Positions 1-5,296 of a stretch of 6,842 nt of DNA are shown in pieces. How positions within the stretch are numbered: the stretch's first letter is position 1; each line of letters opens with the position of its first letter. The notes below the pieces were generated by a model. The model made no database searches and was not told the DNA's origin. It saw nothing but the letters and a program-made list of their open reading frames with translations. The translations under genes and the position numbers were made by a program. Source of the DNA: Synergistaceae bacterium (GTDB taxonomy: Bacteria > Synergistota > Synergistia > Synergistales > Aminobacteriaceae); assembly GCA_017427625.1 (NCBI GenBank), contig JAFRSL010000049.1, positions 1 through 6,842 of the forward strand, in the 5' to 3' direction.

Positions 1-159
1 AATGAGCACGAGGCAATATACAAGCTCTGCATAGCAAAATGCTACAAACGGCTCGGAAAAGAGGATAAGGGCTTGAAGTGGCTTGATAGAGCTGTGTCGG
101 AAGTGAAGAAGAATGAAAAAATGGTCAAGGAACTTATAGCACAATATTTTGCTGACTGA
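1..159 (+). CDS. C-terminal end of a TPR-like protein (5' truncated by window)
   Basis: An open frame enters from the left edge in frame 1 and ends at TGA 157-159, giving the last 52 residues of a protein. The visible part is helical, and its stretch around IAKCYKRLGKEDKGLKWLDR has the A-x-C-Y-x-x-L-G ... W-L-x-x-A spacing typical of a tetratricopeptide (TPR) helix pair, followed by a charged Lys/Glu-rich helix ending in QYFAD. TPR units usually mediate protein-protein contacts. The N-terminus and any other domain lie outside the window, so location and partners cannot be told. It is co-oriented with the large operon but is separated from it by a leftward gene and terminators, so it is probably a different transcription unit. 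The frame is well supported by sensible codon use; the TPR call is by eye. Confidence 0.6.
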   Translation, partial: NEHEAIYKLCIAKCYKRLGKEDKGLKWLDRAVSEVKKNEKMVKELIAQYFAD

Positions 160-178
160 CACGCGGCCATGATGCGTG

Positions 179-210
179 AAAAACAAAGCTCCCCTGTCAT
201 TCAGAGGAGC
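179..210 (-). terminator. Intrinsic terminator, better on the minus strand (possibly bidirectional)
   Basis: Arms at 188-196 and 202-210 enclose a 5-base loop (197-201). In minus-strand RNA the 9-pair stem is continuous, with one U-G wobble in the middle, and it is followed by UUUGUUUUUC (187-178), a strong U tract. In plus-strand RNA the same position is a C-A mismatch and the following tract (CGAAUUUUAUU) is weaker. It could still serve the rightward gene ending at 159, making it a shared terminator, but the sequence fits leftward transcription better. Confidence 0.65.
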
Positions 211-281
211 CGAATTTTATTACCCTGTCGTAACCTTCGGGAAGATATTTGTATGTGAGAATGTATAGCGCGCTGCTGAGT

Positions 282-310
282 CGGTTCAGTACGTGGCATA
301 CTGAAAACCG
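282..310. repeat. Inverted repeat / potential hairpin
   Basis: TTCAGTA (285-291) and TACTGAA (299-305) form a perfect 7-base inverted repeat around a 7-base loop. CGG (282-284) can also pair with CCG (308-310) across a two-base AA bulge. The CCG is shared with the outer end of the stem at 308-340, so the two hairpins cannot both form completely. No function can be assigned; it may only be a by-product of the structured intergenic stretch. Confidence 0.4.
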
Positions 311-340
311 GGACTGCCCCAAATTTTGAGACAATCCCGG
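304..340 (-). terminator. Intrinsic terminator of the thioredoxin-like gene
   Basis: In minus-strand RNA, bases 340-327 pair with 321-308 to give a continuous 14-pair stem with a 5-base loop (AAAUU, 326-322), followed immediately by UUUU (307-304). Three of the pairs are U-G wobbles (334/314, 331/317, 329/319). In plus-strand RNA each of these becomes a C-A mismatch, so the structure is clearly selected for leftward transcription. It begins 45 bases downstream of the stop codon of the leftward gene at 386-730. Confidence 0.8.
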
Positions 341-356
341 AAATCTAAGGAGATTT
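341..356. repeat. Short inverted repeat AAATCT-aagg-AGATTT
   Basis: A perfect 6-base inverted repeat with a 4-base loop directly abuts the terminator stem at 308-340, on its upstream side in leftward transcripts. It is AT-rich and weak. In leftward RNA it would lie between the stop codon and the main terminator and may simply extend the structured 3' end. Confidence 0.35.
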
Positions 357-363
357 TAATGCG

Positions 364-385
364 GAAGCTGGGTTATTGCGGCTTC
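364..385. repeat. Inverted repeat next to the thioredoxin-like stop codon
   Basis: GAAGCTG (364-370) and CGGCTTC (379-385) pair over 7 positions with an 8-base loop. The single imperfect position is a U-G wobble in plus-strand RNA and an A-C mismatch in minus-strand RNA. It ends one base before the leftward stop codon (386-388). On the plus strand it is followed by UUAUAU, so it could weakly block rightward read-through into the antisense of the gene. Function uncertain. Confidence 0.35.
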
Positions 386-730
386 TTATATCGTGATTCC
401 TGCTTTGCGGAAAGTTGCGAGTACCTCATTGAGCGACTTGTATCCGACTTCCCTTGCCTTCTCTTTTCCTGAAGCGTCCCTGAATATCAGCATCGGAACA
501 TAACGGACGTTGTACTTCTTTGCGATGTCGGGGTTGTCCTCGAGGTAGATGTGAGCCGTTGAGATTTTCCCGCTGTACTTCGCGTTAATATCATCGAGGA
601 CTTTTGACATCTCCTCACACGCAGGACACGTCTTTGTTGAGAGCATTGTTATCGAAGGTAAAGACGCTGCCCCCGCAACCGAACACAACAACATCACAAG
701 AAGTAATGACGAAACTATTTTTGCTTTCAT
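386..730 (-). CDS. Small exported thioredoxin-like protein (CPAC)
   Basis: A 114-residue protein. Residues 1 to about 21 are a Sec signal peptide: basic MKAK start, hydrophobic LLLVMLL core, and VAGA cleavage region. The mature chain of about 92 residues has a thioredoxin fold pattern: strand, redox motif C-P-A-C at 35-38 after STKT, helix, strand AHIYLED (59-65), then RYVPMLIF (76-83) with the cis-proline P79 expected beside the active site, and a final SGKEKAREVGY turn (87-97). It is shorter than full thioredoxin and lacks the usual Trp before the first Cys. The role is presumably thiol-disulfide exchange in the periplasm; the substrate is unknown and no membrane electron donor is encoded in the window. 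An AAGGGAG-like ribosome site (743-750) lies about 12 bases before ATG 730-728. The upstream promoter and downstream terminator make it look monocistronic. Cys16 lies in the signal core and does not form a lipobox. Confidence 0.88.
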   Translation of the reverse strand: MKAKIVSSLLLVMLLCSVAGAASLPSITMLSTKTCPACEEMSKVLDDINAKYSGKISTAHIYLEDNPDIAKKYNVRYVPMLIFRDASGKEKAREVGYKSLNEVLATFRKAGITI

Positions 731-755
731 TTAGACTATGCGCTCCCTTCTGAAA

Positions 756-800
756 TTTTTATGTGCTAATTTTACATGTGAATTTTATAAAATTTATGTG
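756..800. promoter_or_regulatory. Candidate operator: palindrome plus repeated ATGTG words
   Basis: AATTTTATAAAATT at 781-794 is a perfect 14-base palindrome. The words TTTTTATGTG (756-765), TTTACATGTG (771-780) and ATTTATGTG (792-800) repeat in direct orientation, with ATGTG starting at 761, 776 and 796. All lie between the divergent start codons and overlap the leftward promoter. This may be a regulator binding region for one or both genes, but the stretch is AT-rich and some of the repetition could be chance. Confidence 0.3.
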
Positions 801-811
801 GTTCATGGCAA
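784..811 (-). promoter_or_regulatory. Promoter of the thioredoxin-like gene
   Basis: Reading leftward, TTGCCA (811-806, one mismatch to TTGACA) is followed after 16 bases by TATAAA (789-784, one mismatch to TATAAT). A start near 777 would give a leader of about 45-50 bases ahead of ATG 730. The -10 box lies inside the palindrome at 781-794, so a protein binding that palindrome would block this promoter. Confidence 0.6.
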
Positions 812-840
812 TACATAGTATTAACTAAATTCGATTGCGC

Positions 841-846
841 TATAAT
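841..846 (+). promoter_or_regulatory. Candidate -10 box of the six-gene operon
   Basis: A perfect TATAAT hexamer stands 41 bases before ATG 888 with no competing coding sequence. The region 16-18 bases upstream (about 817-824, AGTATTAA) is a poor -35 match; TTAACT at 821-826 is closer to consensus but only 14 bases away. The promoter may therefore depend on an activator or be weak. The leader would be about 35 bases and carries the GAGGAG ribosome site at 871-876. Confidence 0.5.
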
Positions 847-887
847 CTTCCATAAATAAATCTCAACAATGAGGAGAAAATTTACCA

Positions 888-2075
888 ATGGAAGAACAGG
901 GAAAAATTATCAGTTCGTGCGACATTGATTCAAACCTTGCGCTCCAAATCTGGACAAGGGGCAAAACTCCCAGACTCTCAATCCTCAACAAAACCAAAAA
1001 TTCCCGCAAGCTCATTCATTTAGCGTGGGTCGAAAAACGTTCCCGCACACTCTCCATAAACGGAAAGAAGCCAGGCGAGAATATCACCTACAACGTAAGC
1101 GACTTTGAACCCGCAGTCACCAAAATACTCACAGAATATTTTGCGCGGACAACCTTCAAGGTCAAATACTTCAAGCTCGTGATCGACCTCGAAAAAGCCA
1201 TTCACCGCCCTGAGCTTGCCACCAATAAGGCAGACTTCGCAATGATGACTGAGGAGAAGCGTTCGTCGCTTTGGGTTGCTGACTGTTCGGAAGGCGACAG
1301 GAATACGGGATACTTCAGGCCTTTCTTTCCGGCAAATCAGATGGAGGCAGAAATTCTAACTGAGGACAATCTCAAAATCACTAGCCTTCAAATGCGCTCG
1401 ACAGAGGGACTCTTCAAGCTCGGAGTCGTCGATGCCCTCAAGAAAGCAAACCCCGAACGATGGCACAACACCGTCAGAGTTACGGCTGCGGCCATGCTTC
1501 TGGGATTCTCGTACTGCGGTGCCGACGGAACGAAAACTGCCGATTACTTTTGGACTGCCGGTGAAAAACCTGTGAACCTCAATCCTAATGTTACCGTCCT
1601 CAAAGCTCCAGTCAAGAAGCTCTCAATACATGATCCCGAACTCATGAGACTGGGCCACAAACTCACGGCTTATATCCGGCACTGCTACATGTTAGGCGAT
1701 GTTGATGTGAGCTACCATGATGACAGCGAGAAGGAGCTTCAGGAGGCAGGCTTCACGAGGAACAGGCGAATTGACTTCAACACGGGAACACTCGGCGACG
1801 TACCTTACAGGGTAACTTTCTACGTCAACGAGGAGGAAGGTCTTACGGCTTTCGGCTGTAATCCAAGAATGCAGACATCGAGGCACAGGGGCGACATGGT
1901 GATAATGATACCTACGGTGATATTCAACGATGCCATGAAAGATGACACGATAGGCGGAACGGGCGGAAACGAGTTTTACACGCTCACGAGGCTTTTGTGG
2001 GCGAAGGAGTTTGATGAATGGTACGGAAGCATCAAGCCTTATGTCAGGAAATTCGCGGGGTTGATAGAAGAATGA
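888..2075 (+). CDS. Cytoplasmic protein of unknown family, first gene of the envelope operon
   Basis: A 395-residue protein that I do not recognise. ATG 888 is preceded by GAGGAG at 871-876 (11-base spacing) and by the TATAAT box. There is no signal peptide or membrane segment, so it should be cytoplasmic, unlike the next four products. The N-terminal part (about 1-100) alternates short strands and basic stretches. The middle contains SLWVADCSEGDRNTGYFRPF and a helical segment with KANPERWHNTVRV. Near the end a glycine-rich turn GGTGGNE (356-362) precedes a Trp-rich helical tail ending at GLIEE. It has five cysteines (for example Cys11) with no CxxC pair. Its stop codon overlaps the next start in ATGA, implying translational coupling. 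A role in regulation or cytoplasmic assembly of the downstream exported proteins is only inferred from position. The reading frame is secure; the function is unknown. Confidence 0.85.
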   Translation: MEEQGKIISSCDIDSNLALQIWTRGKTPRLSILNKTKNSRKLIHLAWVEKRSRTLSINGKKPGENITYNVSDFEPAVTKILTEYFARTTFKVKYFKLVIDLEKAIHRPELATNKADFAMMTEEKRSSLWVADCSEGDRNTGYFRPFFPANQMEAEILTEDNLKITSLQMRSTEGLFKLGVVDALKKANPERWHNTVRVTAAAMLLGFSYCGADGTKTADYFWTAGEKPVNLNPNVTVLKAPVKKLSIHDPELMRLGHKLTAYIRHCYMLGDVDVSYHDDSEKELQEAGFTRNRRIDFNTGTLGDVPYRVTFYVNEEEGLTAFGCNPRMQTSRHRGDMVIMIPTVIFNDAMKDDTIGGTGGNEFYTLTRLLWAKEFDEWYGSIKPYVRKFAGLIEE

Positions 2076-3115
2076 TGAGGAAAATTCTTTGCGTTGCGCT
2101 GCTTTTGATGACGTTCGGGGCCGCCAATGCCGAACAGCAGAGAAGAATATCAGTCGTAATCTTCCCGACCATAAACTCGACCGAGCTTGAAGTCTGGGAA
2201 AGCAAGTATTATCCCTACAATGTCCTTGAGGAAAAGATGTCGGAATACCTCGAGTCGCTTTATAAGACCTCGCCGTTGATTGAAGCTAGAGTTCTCGATG
2301 AGGCAGCGATGAACCGATGGCTTTCAGGTTCAAGGAGGGGTGATGACATGGCCGTGCAGTTGGAGCTTTATTCAGCCGTGATGAAGGACAAGCACGTCGT
2401 AGGAACGTCAACATCAGGAAGGGTGCTCGTCAGGATTCGAGTTTTCGACCGCGCAAAGGTGAAAGAGATCGCCGTCCGCAATGTTCGCGGGAAGAGCGCA
2501 AGGTTCACGCTAGATTCTGACGAGGATATATTCTGGTTCGACGCGGCTGTCGCGGGATTGGGGATACCGTTCGAGAAGGGGCTAGATCTCTTCGGCCTCA
2601 CTAACTCGAAGTACACGGGGCAGAAGATGAGCCGTCCAACATGGGATCAGTTCAAGGGCACGGCTTATTGGCAGTCCATAAAGAACGCAATCGCCCAAGC
2701 AGAAAGAGAATCCCTCGACCAGATCCGCAACGTCATACGAAGCAACGAACCAAGCGCGGCATTTGCTGGACGTGATAACTTCTCCGACAGGTACACTACA
2801 ATAGGAAGGATACTCGCTCCCACCGCTACGGCAACACGCAAGAGGCGCGACTACATAATATCGCTCGGAAAATTCGCAAACGGCTCGCTTGACGGCGTGA
2901 AGGTCGGCGAAGTTCTTGATGTTATAAGGGCTGACACTTACGTTACAGTCGTTCCTGAAGACCCCGTTGTCGTCCTCCCGAAAGTCGTCGGAAAAGTCAA
3001 AGTCATAAAGGTCTACGAGGATAACGCCATCGTCAGAGTCATCAAGGACAACAGGAAAGAACCCGTAACCCTCAAGGACTTAGTAGTCAAACAGACAGGA
3101 ATAACAGGCAGGTGA
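2072..3115 (+). CDS. Exported CsgG/FlgT-like envelope protein
   Basis: A 347-residue protein from ATG 2072, which overlaps the preceding stop as ATGA. An in-frame ATG at 2018 lies inside the upstream gene and would bury the signal peptide behind 18 residues, so it is rejected. Residues 1-20 (MMRKI start, LLLM core, ANA end) are a Sec signal without lipobox. The mature start RRISVVIFPTINS (24-36) and a later VVGTSTSGRVLVRIRVFD segment recall the strand pattern of CsgG/TolB-N-type domains. The end, from IGRI at 244, includes LGKFANGSLDGVKVGEVLDVI (265-285) and a beta-rich VVGKVKVIKVYEDNAIVRVI segment. This resembles the small C-terminal barrel of FlgT-type proteins, in which a 'gxxdGVkvGd' loop is typical. 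It probably acts in the periplasm, as an outer-membrane-associated assembly or scaffold factor. The mature chain has no cysteine. The family assignment is by eye and the exact family name is uncertain. Confidence 0.8.
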   Translation: MMRKILCVALLLMTFGAANAEQQRRISVVIFPTINSTELEVWESKYYPYNVLEEKMSEYLESLYKTSPLIEARVLDEAAMNRWLSGSRRGDDMAVQLELYSAVMKDKHVVGTSTSGRVLVRIRVFDRAKVKEIAVRNVRGKSARFTLDSDEDIFWFDAAVAGLGIPFEKGLDLFGLTNSKYTGQKMSRPTWDQFKGTAYWQSIKNAIAQAERESLDQIRNVIRSNEPSAAFAGRDNFSDRYTTIGRILAPTATATRKRRDYIISLGKFANGSLDGVKVGEVLDVIRADTYVTVVPEDPVVVLPKVVGKVKVIKVYEDNAIVRVIKDNRKEPVTLKDLVVKQTGITGR

Positions 3116-3116
3116 T
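3110..3116 (+). promoter_or_regulatory. Ribosome binding site deciding the start of the TPR protein gene
   Basis: AGGTGAT is complementary to the 16S rRNA 3' end and lies 4 bases before ATG 3121 (6 bases from the AGGTG core). A possible GTG start at 3112 falls inside this site, so ATG 3121 is the better start. Confidence 0.6.
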
Positions 3117-3120
3117 ACCA

Positions 3121-4476
3121 ATGAGTAGAAAGTTTATGTTGACAGTTTTAATCGCGGTAATTTTTGCTGAGAGTGCTTACGCTGCTGCTGTACCTGATGA
3201 TGACAGCGCAATATTCTCGCCGTACCCCGCACAGCCTCAGACACAGCAGGAGACTCAGCCGGAAACTCCAGCTCCTCAGAAGCCAGCACCAAAGAAGAAA
3301 GCTCCGGCGAAGAAGAAAGCCCCGGCGAAAAAGACTCCCGCTCCAAAGAAAGCAGCTCCCAAGAAGCCCACACCAGTCAGGCAGACTTCATTACAGAAGG
3401 GTATCGAGCTTATGCAGCAGGAACGATACGAGCAGGCCAAGCCGTACTTGCTCAAGGCCATTCAGGAGGAACGAAACAATCCTAATGCGTGGTACTGGTA
3501 TGGCGTGTATCACGAGAAGACCGGCGGATTCTATCAGGCGCAGTATTTCTACAGCAAGGCCGTAACGATTGACCCGGCTTTTGAGCCGCTATCGAGGGTT
3601 GTATTCTACCCAGAGGACCCGGAAAAGACACCGTTATGGGATCCTAAGCGTCCGGCAAGAGTCTACCCTGTTGAGACCGCCAACGTACCCATGAACGTCT
3701 CAAGATTCCCGAACGCTCCCGATGACCCGGAAGTCCCCAAAGTCCCCGTATATACTCCGCCTGAGCCTGGATCATCACCACTCGACGGAGACTCGTGGAA
3801 TCCAGCTGTCTATGTTCCGCCAAGACCTGAAGAACTCCCGGAGATGGACGGAAATTCACCCGTTTACATGCCGCCCGATGCTGCAGGTGTCGTCGCTGAA
3901 GAGAGGCCGACGCTTGAGATTCCGACTTACCAGCCCCAGAATGACCAGATTATTGCCGACAGGGACAAGATTCTACGCGCTGACAAGCCCCTCTATAATC
4001 CCCCAGAGCCGGGACAGAGGGTCGTTCAGCGTCCAGCGACTCAGACTCAGACTGAGCAGCCCAAAAAGGCCGTCAGCACCCCAGCGAAGACTACAACGTC
4101 AAAGAAGTCAGCAACAGTTCCGGCAAGCAGGGTAGTCCGACAGTCGCAGAAGAAGTCAACGCCTGCCGCGAAAACTCAGGGCAAGACTCCGACAAAGCAA
4201 TCGCGGAAATCACAGCCTCAGACTCCAAAGTCTCCGGCATCTCAGGACGTTAGACCGCAGACTCTGCCGAGAACACAGCCGCAGCGTCAGCAGACACAGC
4301 CCGTAAAACCGCAGACCCCGAATCCTGTTCCGCCTGTGAGACAGGAACAGCCCGAACCGCCCGCGACACCGAGACGGCAGAATGAGTACATGCCGCCCGT
4401 TGGACAGTACGCGCCGGATCCGGGTACGATTCCGGACAGGCCGATTCCTCCGGTCGGTCAGGGAAACCAGAATTAG
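3121..4476 (+). CDS. Exported TPR protein with Lys/Pro/Ala linker and repeated Y-x-P-P motifs
   Basis: A 451-residue protein from ATG 3121; GTG 3112 would add three residues but sits in the ribosome site. Residues 1-21 are a Sec signal ending SAYA. An acidic, Gln/Pro-rich stretch leads to a Lys/Pro/Ala linker (about 50-86, repeats of K-K-A-P) like the envelope-spanning linkers of TolA/TonB-type proteins. Two TPR units follow: 90-121 (KGIELMQQERYEQAKPYLLKA) and 122-155 (WYWYGVYHEKTGG...). From about 205 the chain is proline-rich with six Y-x-P-P-type motifs, at Y211, Y231, Y249, Y270 (YQPQ, degenerate), Y292 and Y423. Residues 300-420 are Pro/Gln/Thr/Lys-rich low complexity. There is no cysteine. 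It probably acts as a periplasmic scaffold: the TPR pair binds a partner, the basic linker may bind peptidoglycan or membrane, and the Y-x-P-P motifs may dock several copies of another protein. The function is not recognised. Confidence 0.85.
   Translation: MSRKFMLTVLIAVIFAESAYAAAVPDDDSAIFSPYPAQPQTQQETQPETPAPQKPAPKKKAPAKKKAPAKKTPAPKKAAPKKPTPVRQTSLQKGIELMQQERYEQAKPYLLKAIQEERNNPNAWYWYGVYHEKTGGFYQAQYFYSKAVTIDPAFEPLSRVVFYPEDPEKTPLWDPKRPARVYPVETANVPMNVSRFPNAPDDPEVPKVPVYTPPEPGSSPLDGDSWNPAVYVPPRPEELPEMDGNSPVYMPPDAAGVVAEERPTLEIPTYQPQNDQIIADRDKILRADKPLYNPPEPGQRVVQRPATQTQTEQPKKAVSTPAKTTTSKKSATVPASRVVRQSQKKSTPAAKTQGKTPTKQSRKSQPQTPKSPASQDVRPQTLPRTQPQRQQTQPVKPQTPNPVPPVRQEQPEPPATPRRQNEYMPPVGQYAPDPGTIPDRPIPPVGQGNQN
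3292..3327 (+). repeat. Tandem 18-base repeat encoding KKKAPA
   Basis: Two adjacent 18-base units (3292-3309 and 3310-3327) differ at one base and encode KKKAPA twice; degenerate copies continue to about 3370. They build the basic linker of the TPR protein. Such runs can change copy number by slippage, so the linker length may vary between strains. Confidence 0.7.
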
Positions 4477-4477
4477 C

Positions 4478-4485
4478 GAGGTGAT
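4478..4485 (+). promoter_or_regulatory. Strong ribosome binding site for the first paralogue
   Basis: GAGGTGAT lies 4 bases before ATG 4490, in the 13-base gap after the TPR gene. It fixes the start at 4490 (or the adjacent ATG 4493) and rules out the in-frame ATG at 4382 inside the upstream gene. It is nearly the same site as the one at 3110. Confidence 0.65.
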
Positions 4486-4489
4486 TATT

Positions 4490-5296
4490 ATGATGAGGAA
4501 AGTTTTTGCAGGAATAACTCTTGCTGTTACGCTGATGAGTGCTGAGGCGTTCTGCGCGGAGAAGGCTATCCGTGTAAACCAGCCCGCATACCACTCGATG
4601 AATTTCTACGTCTACAAGCCCGGCAATCTCCCCAAAGATTTCTACGTTACCTTTGACGGCTATTTGGTCTACAAGGACACGAGGGGAGTCTGGAAATACG
4701 GAAGCGCGGAGAAATCAGGTCTCACAAAGACGGGCTACGTTGTTGGCTCTGTCTTGCCCTATGTGGTGAGGCTGAAACCCTACAACGTGAAAATTTCATC
4801 GGTCGCGCCTGTTCTGGGAAGCAACAGAGTCGTTGACCCTCCCGCGAATCCAGACGCAAAGCCCGAAGCGAGGTCAAACAGGGTCGTCTACATGCCGCCG
4901 GAAATGTACACCGAGCTTTACGCTCCACAGCTAATGAGCCCGAACGCCTCCGACTGGACGCAGAACTCAAACTTCATGGCCGTCGGAAAATGGCAGAAAA
5001 GCATCTCGAAAATGGGAGTGCTTTACCGCCCCAAAATACCCGTCGCGTGGAAGGGAGATTTCCCCGAAGTCGTCTACGCTTGGAACGGAATGAACTGGAT
5101 ACAGCTCGCCGCCAAGAGTCAAAACTCGTCAGCGAGAAGCATTCTCAGGCGTGAGATTTACGACCTCACCGTCAGCACAAACAAGACAAACCGACTCCGC
5201 TGGACTGACGACGACTCTCACGTTCTCGCCCAGTATTCGGCCATGTGGGGATATGAATGGGTAGGTCAGATTATTTTGGGGAGGGACTATTATTGA
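4490..5296 (+). CDS. Exported protein of unknown family, paralogue 1
   Basis: A 268-residue protein. Residues 1-23 form a Sec signal ending AFCA; Cys22 is not in a lipobox because Phe precedes it, so the protein should be soluble or surface-associated rather than a lipoprotein. The mature chain has no cysteine. The N-terminal domain carries MNFYVYKPGNLPKDFYVTFDGY (37-58), V-W-K-Y-G (67-71) and YVVGS (83-87). The C-terminal domain carries FMAVGKW, VVYAWNG-MNW-IQL, and a closing MWGYEWVGQI. These aromatic, beta-rich motifs recur in the next gene: 30 of 53 positions are identical over residues 38-90 without gaps. A central stretch unique to this copy contains Y134-M-P-P, the same motif repeated in the upstream TPR protein. 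It is the fourth gene of the operon and its stop shares one base with the next ATG. No known family is recognised; a structural or ligand-binding envelope role is inferred. Confidence 0.85.
   Translation: MMRKVFAGITLAVTLMSAEAFCAEKAIRVNQPAYHSMNFYVYKPGNLPKDFYVTFDGYLVYKDTRGVWKYGSAEKSGLTKTGYVVGSVLPYVVRLKPYNVKISSVAPVLGSNRVVDPPANPDAKPEARSNRVVYMPPEMYTELYAPQLMSPNASDWTQNSNFMAVGKWQKSISKMGVLYRPKIPVAWKGDFPEVVYAWNGMNWIQLAAKSQNSSARSILRREIYDLTVSTNKTNRLRWTDDDSHVLAQYSAMWGYEWVGQIILGRDYY

Noticed and set aside
176..268. Small rightward frame from GTG 176 to TAG (about 30 codons), and a small leftward frame of about 32 codons starting near 298
   Set aside because: Neither has a ribosome binding site. The rightward frame runs over the terminator hairpin, and the leftward frame starts just beyond one terminator and ends inside the next. 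Chance frames are likely.
308..340. Possible insertion-sequence end: the CTGCCCCAAATTTTGAGACA stretch resembles terminal repeats of IS3-type elements
   Set aside because: The whole stretch is explained as a 14-pair terminator stem in leftward RNA. No transposase remnant, matching second end or target duplication is visible.
2018..2071. Upstream ATG starts for three exported genes (2018, 4382, 5257)
   Set aside because: Each lies inside the preceding gene and would put 13 to 36 residues ahead of a complete signal peptide. The starts at 2072, 4490 and 5296 fit the signal peptides, and strong ribosome sites support 4490 and 5296.
3112..3120. GTG start at 3112 for the TPR protein, overlapping the previous stop as GTGA
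   Set aside because: The GTG is within the AGGTGAT ribosome site, which is correctly spaced for ATG 3121. It cannot be excluded as a rare alternative.
4553..4558. Cys22 of the first paralogue as a lipoprotein cleavage site
   Set aside because: The preceding residues E-A-F do not fit a lipobox (Phe at -1), while the AFCA end fits signal peptidase I.
3134..4594. Several other-frame open frames of 60-137 codons across the Pro/Lys/Gln-rich gene
   Set aside because: They are rich in Arg/Ser or Gly/Ala repeats produced by the skewed codons of the real gene, and have no plausible ribosome sites or domains.
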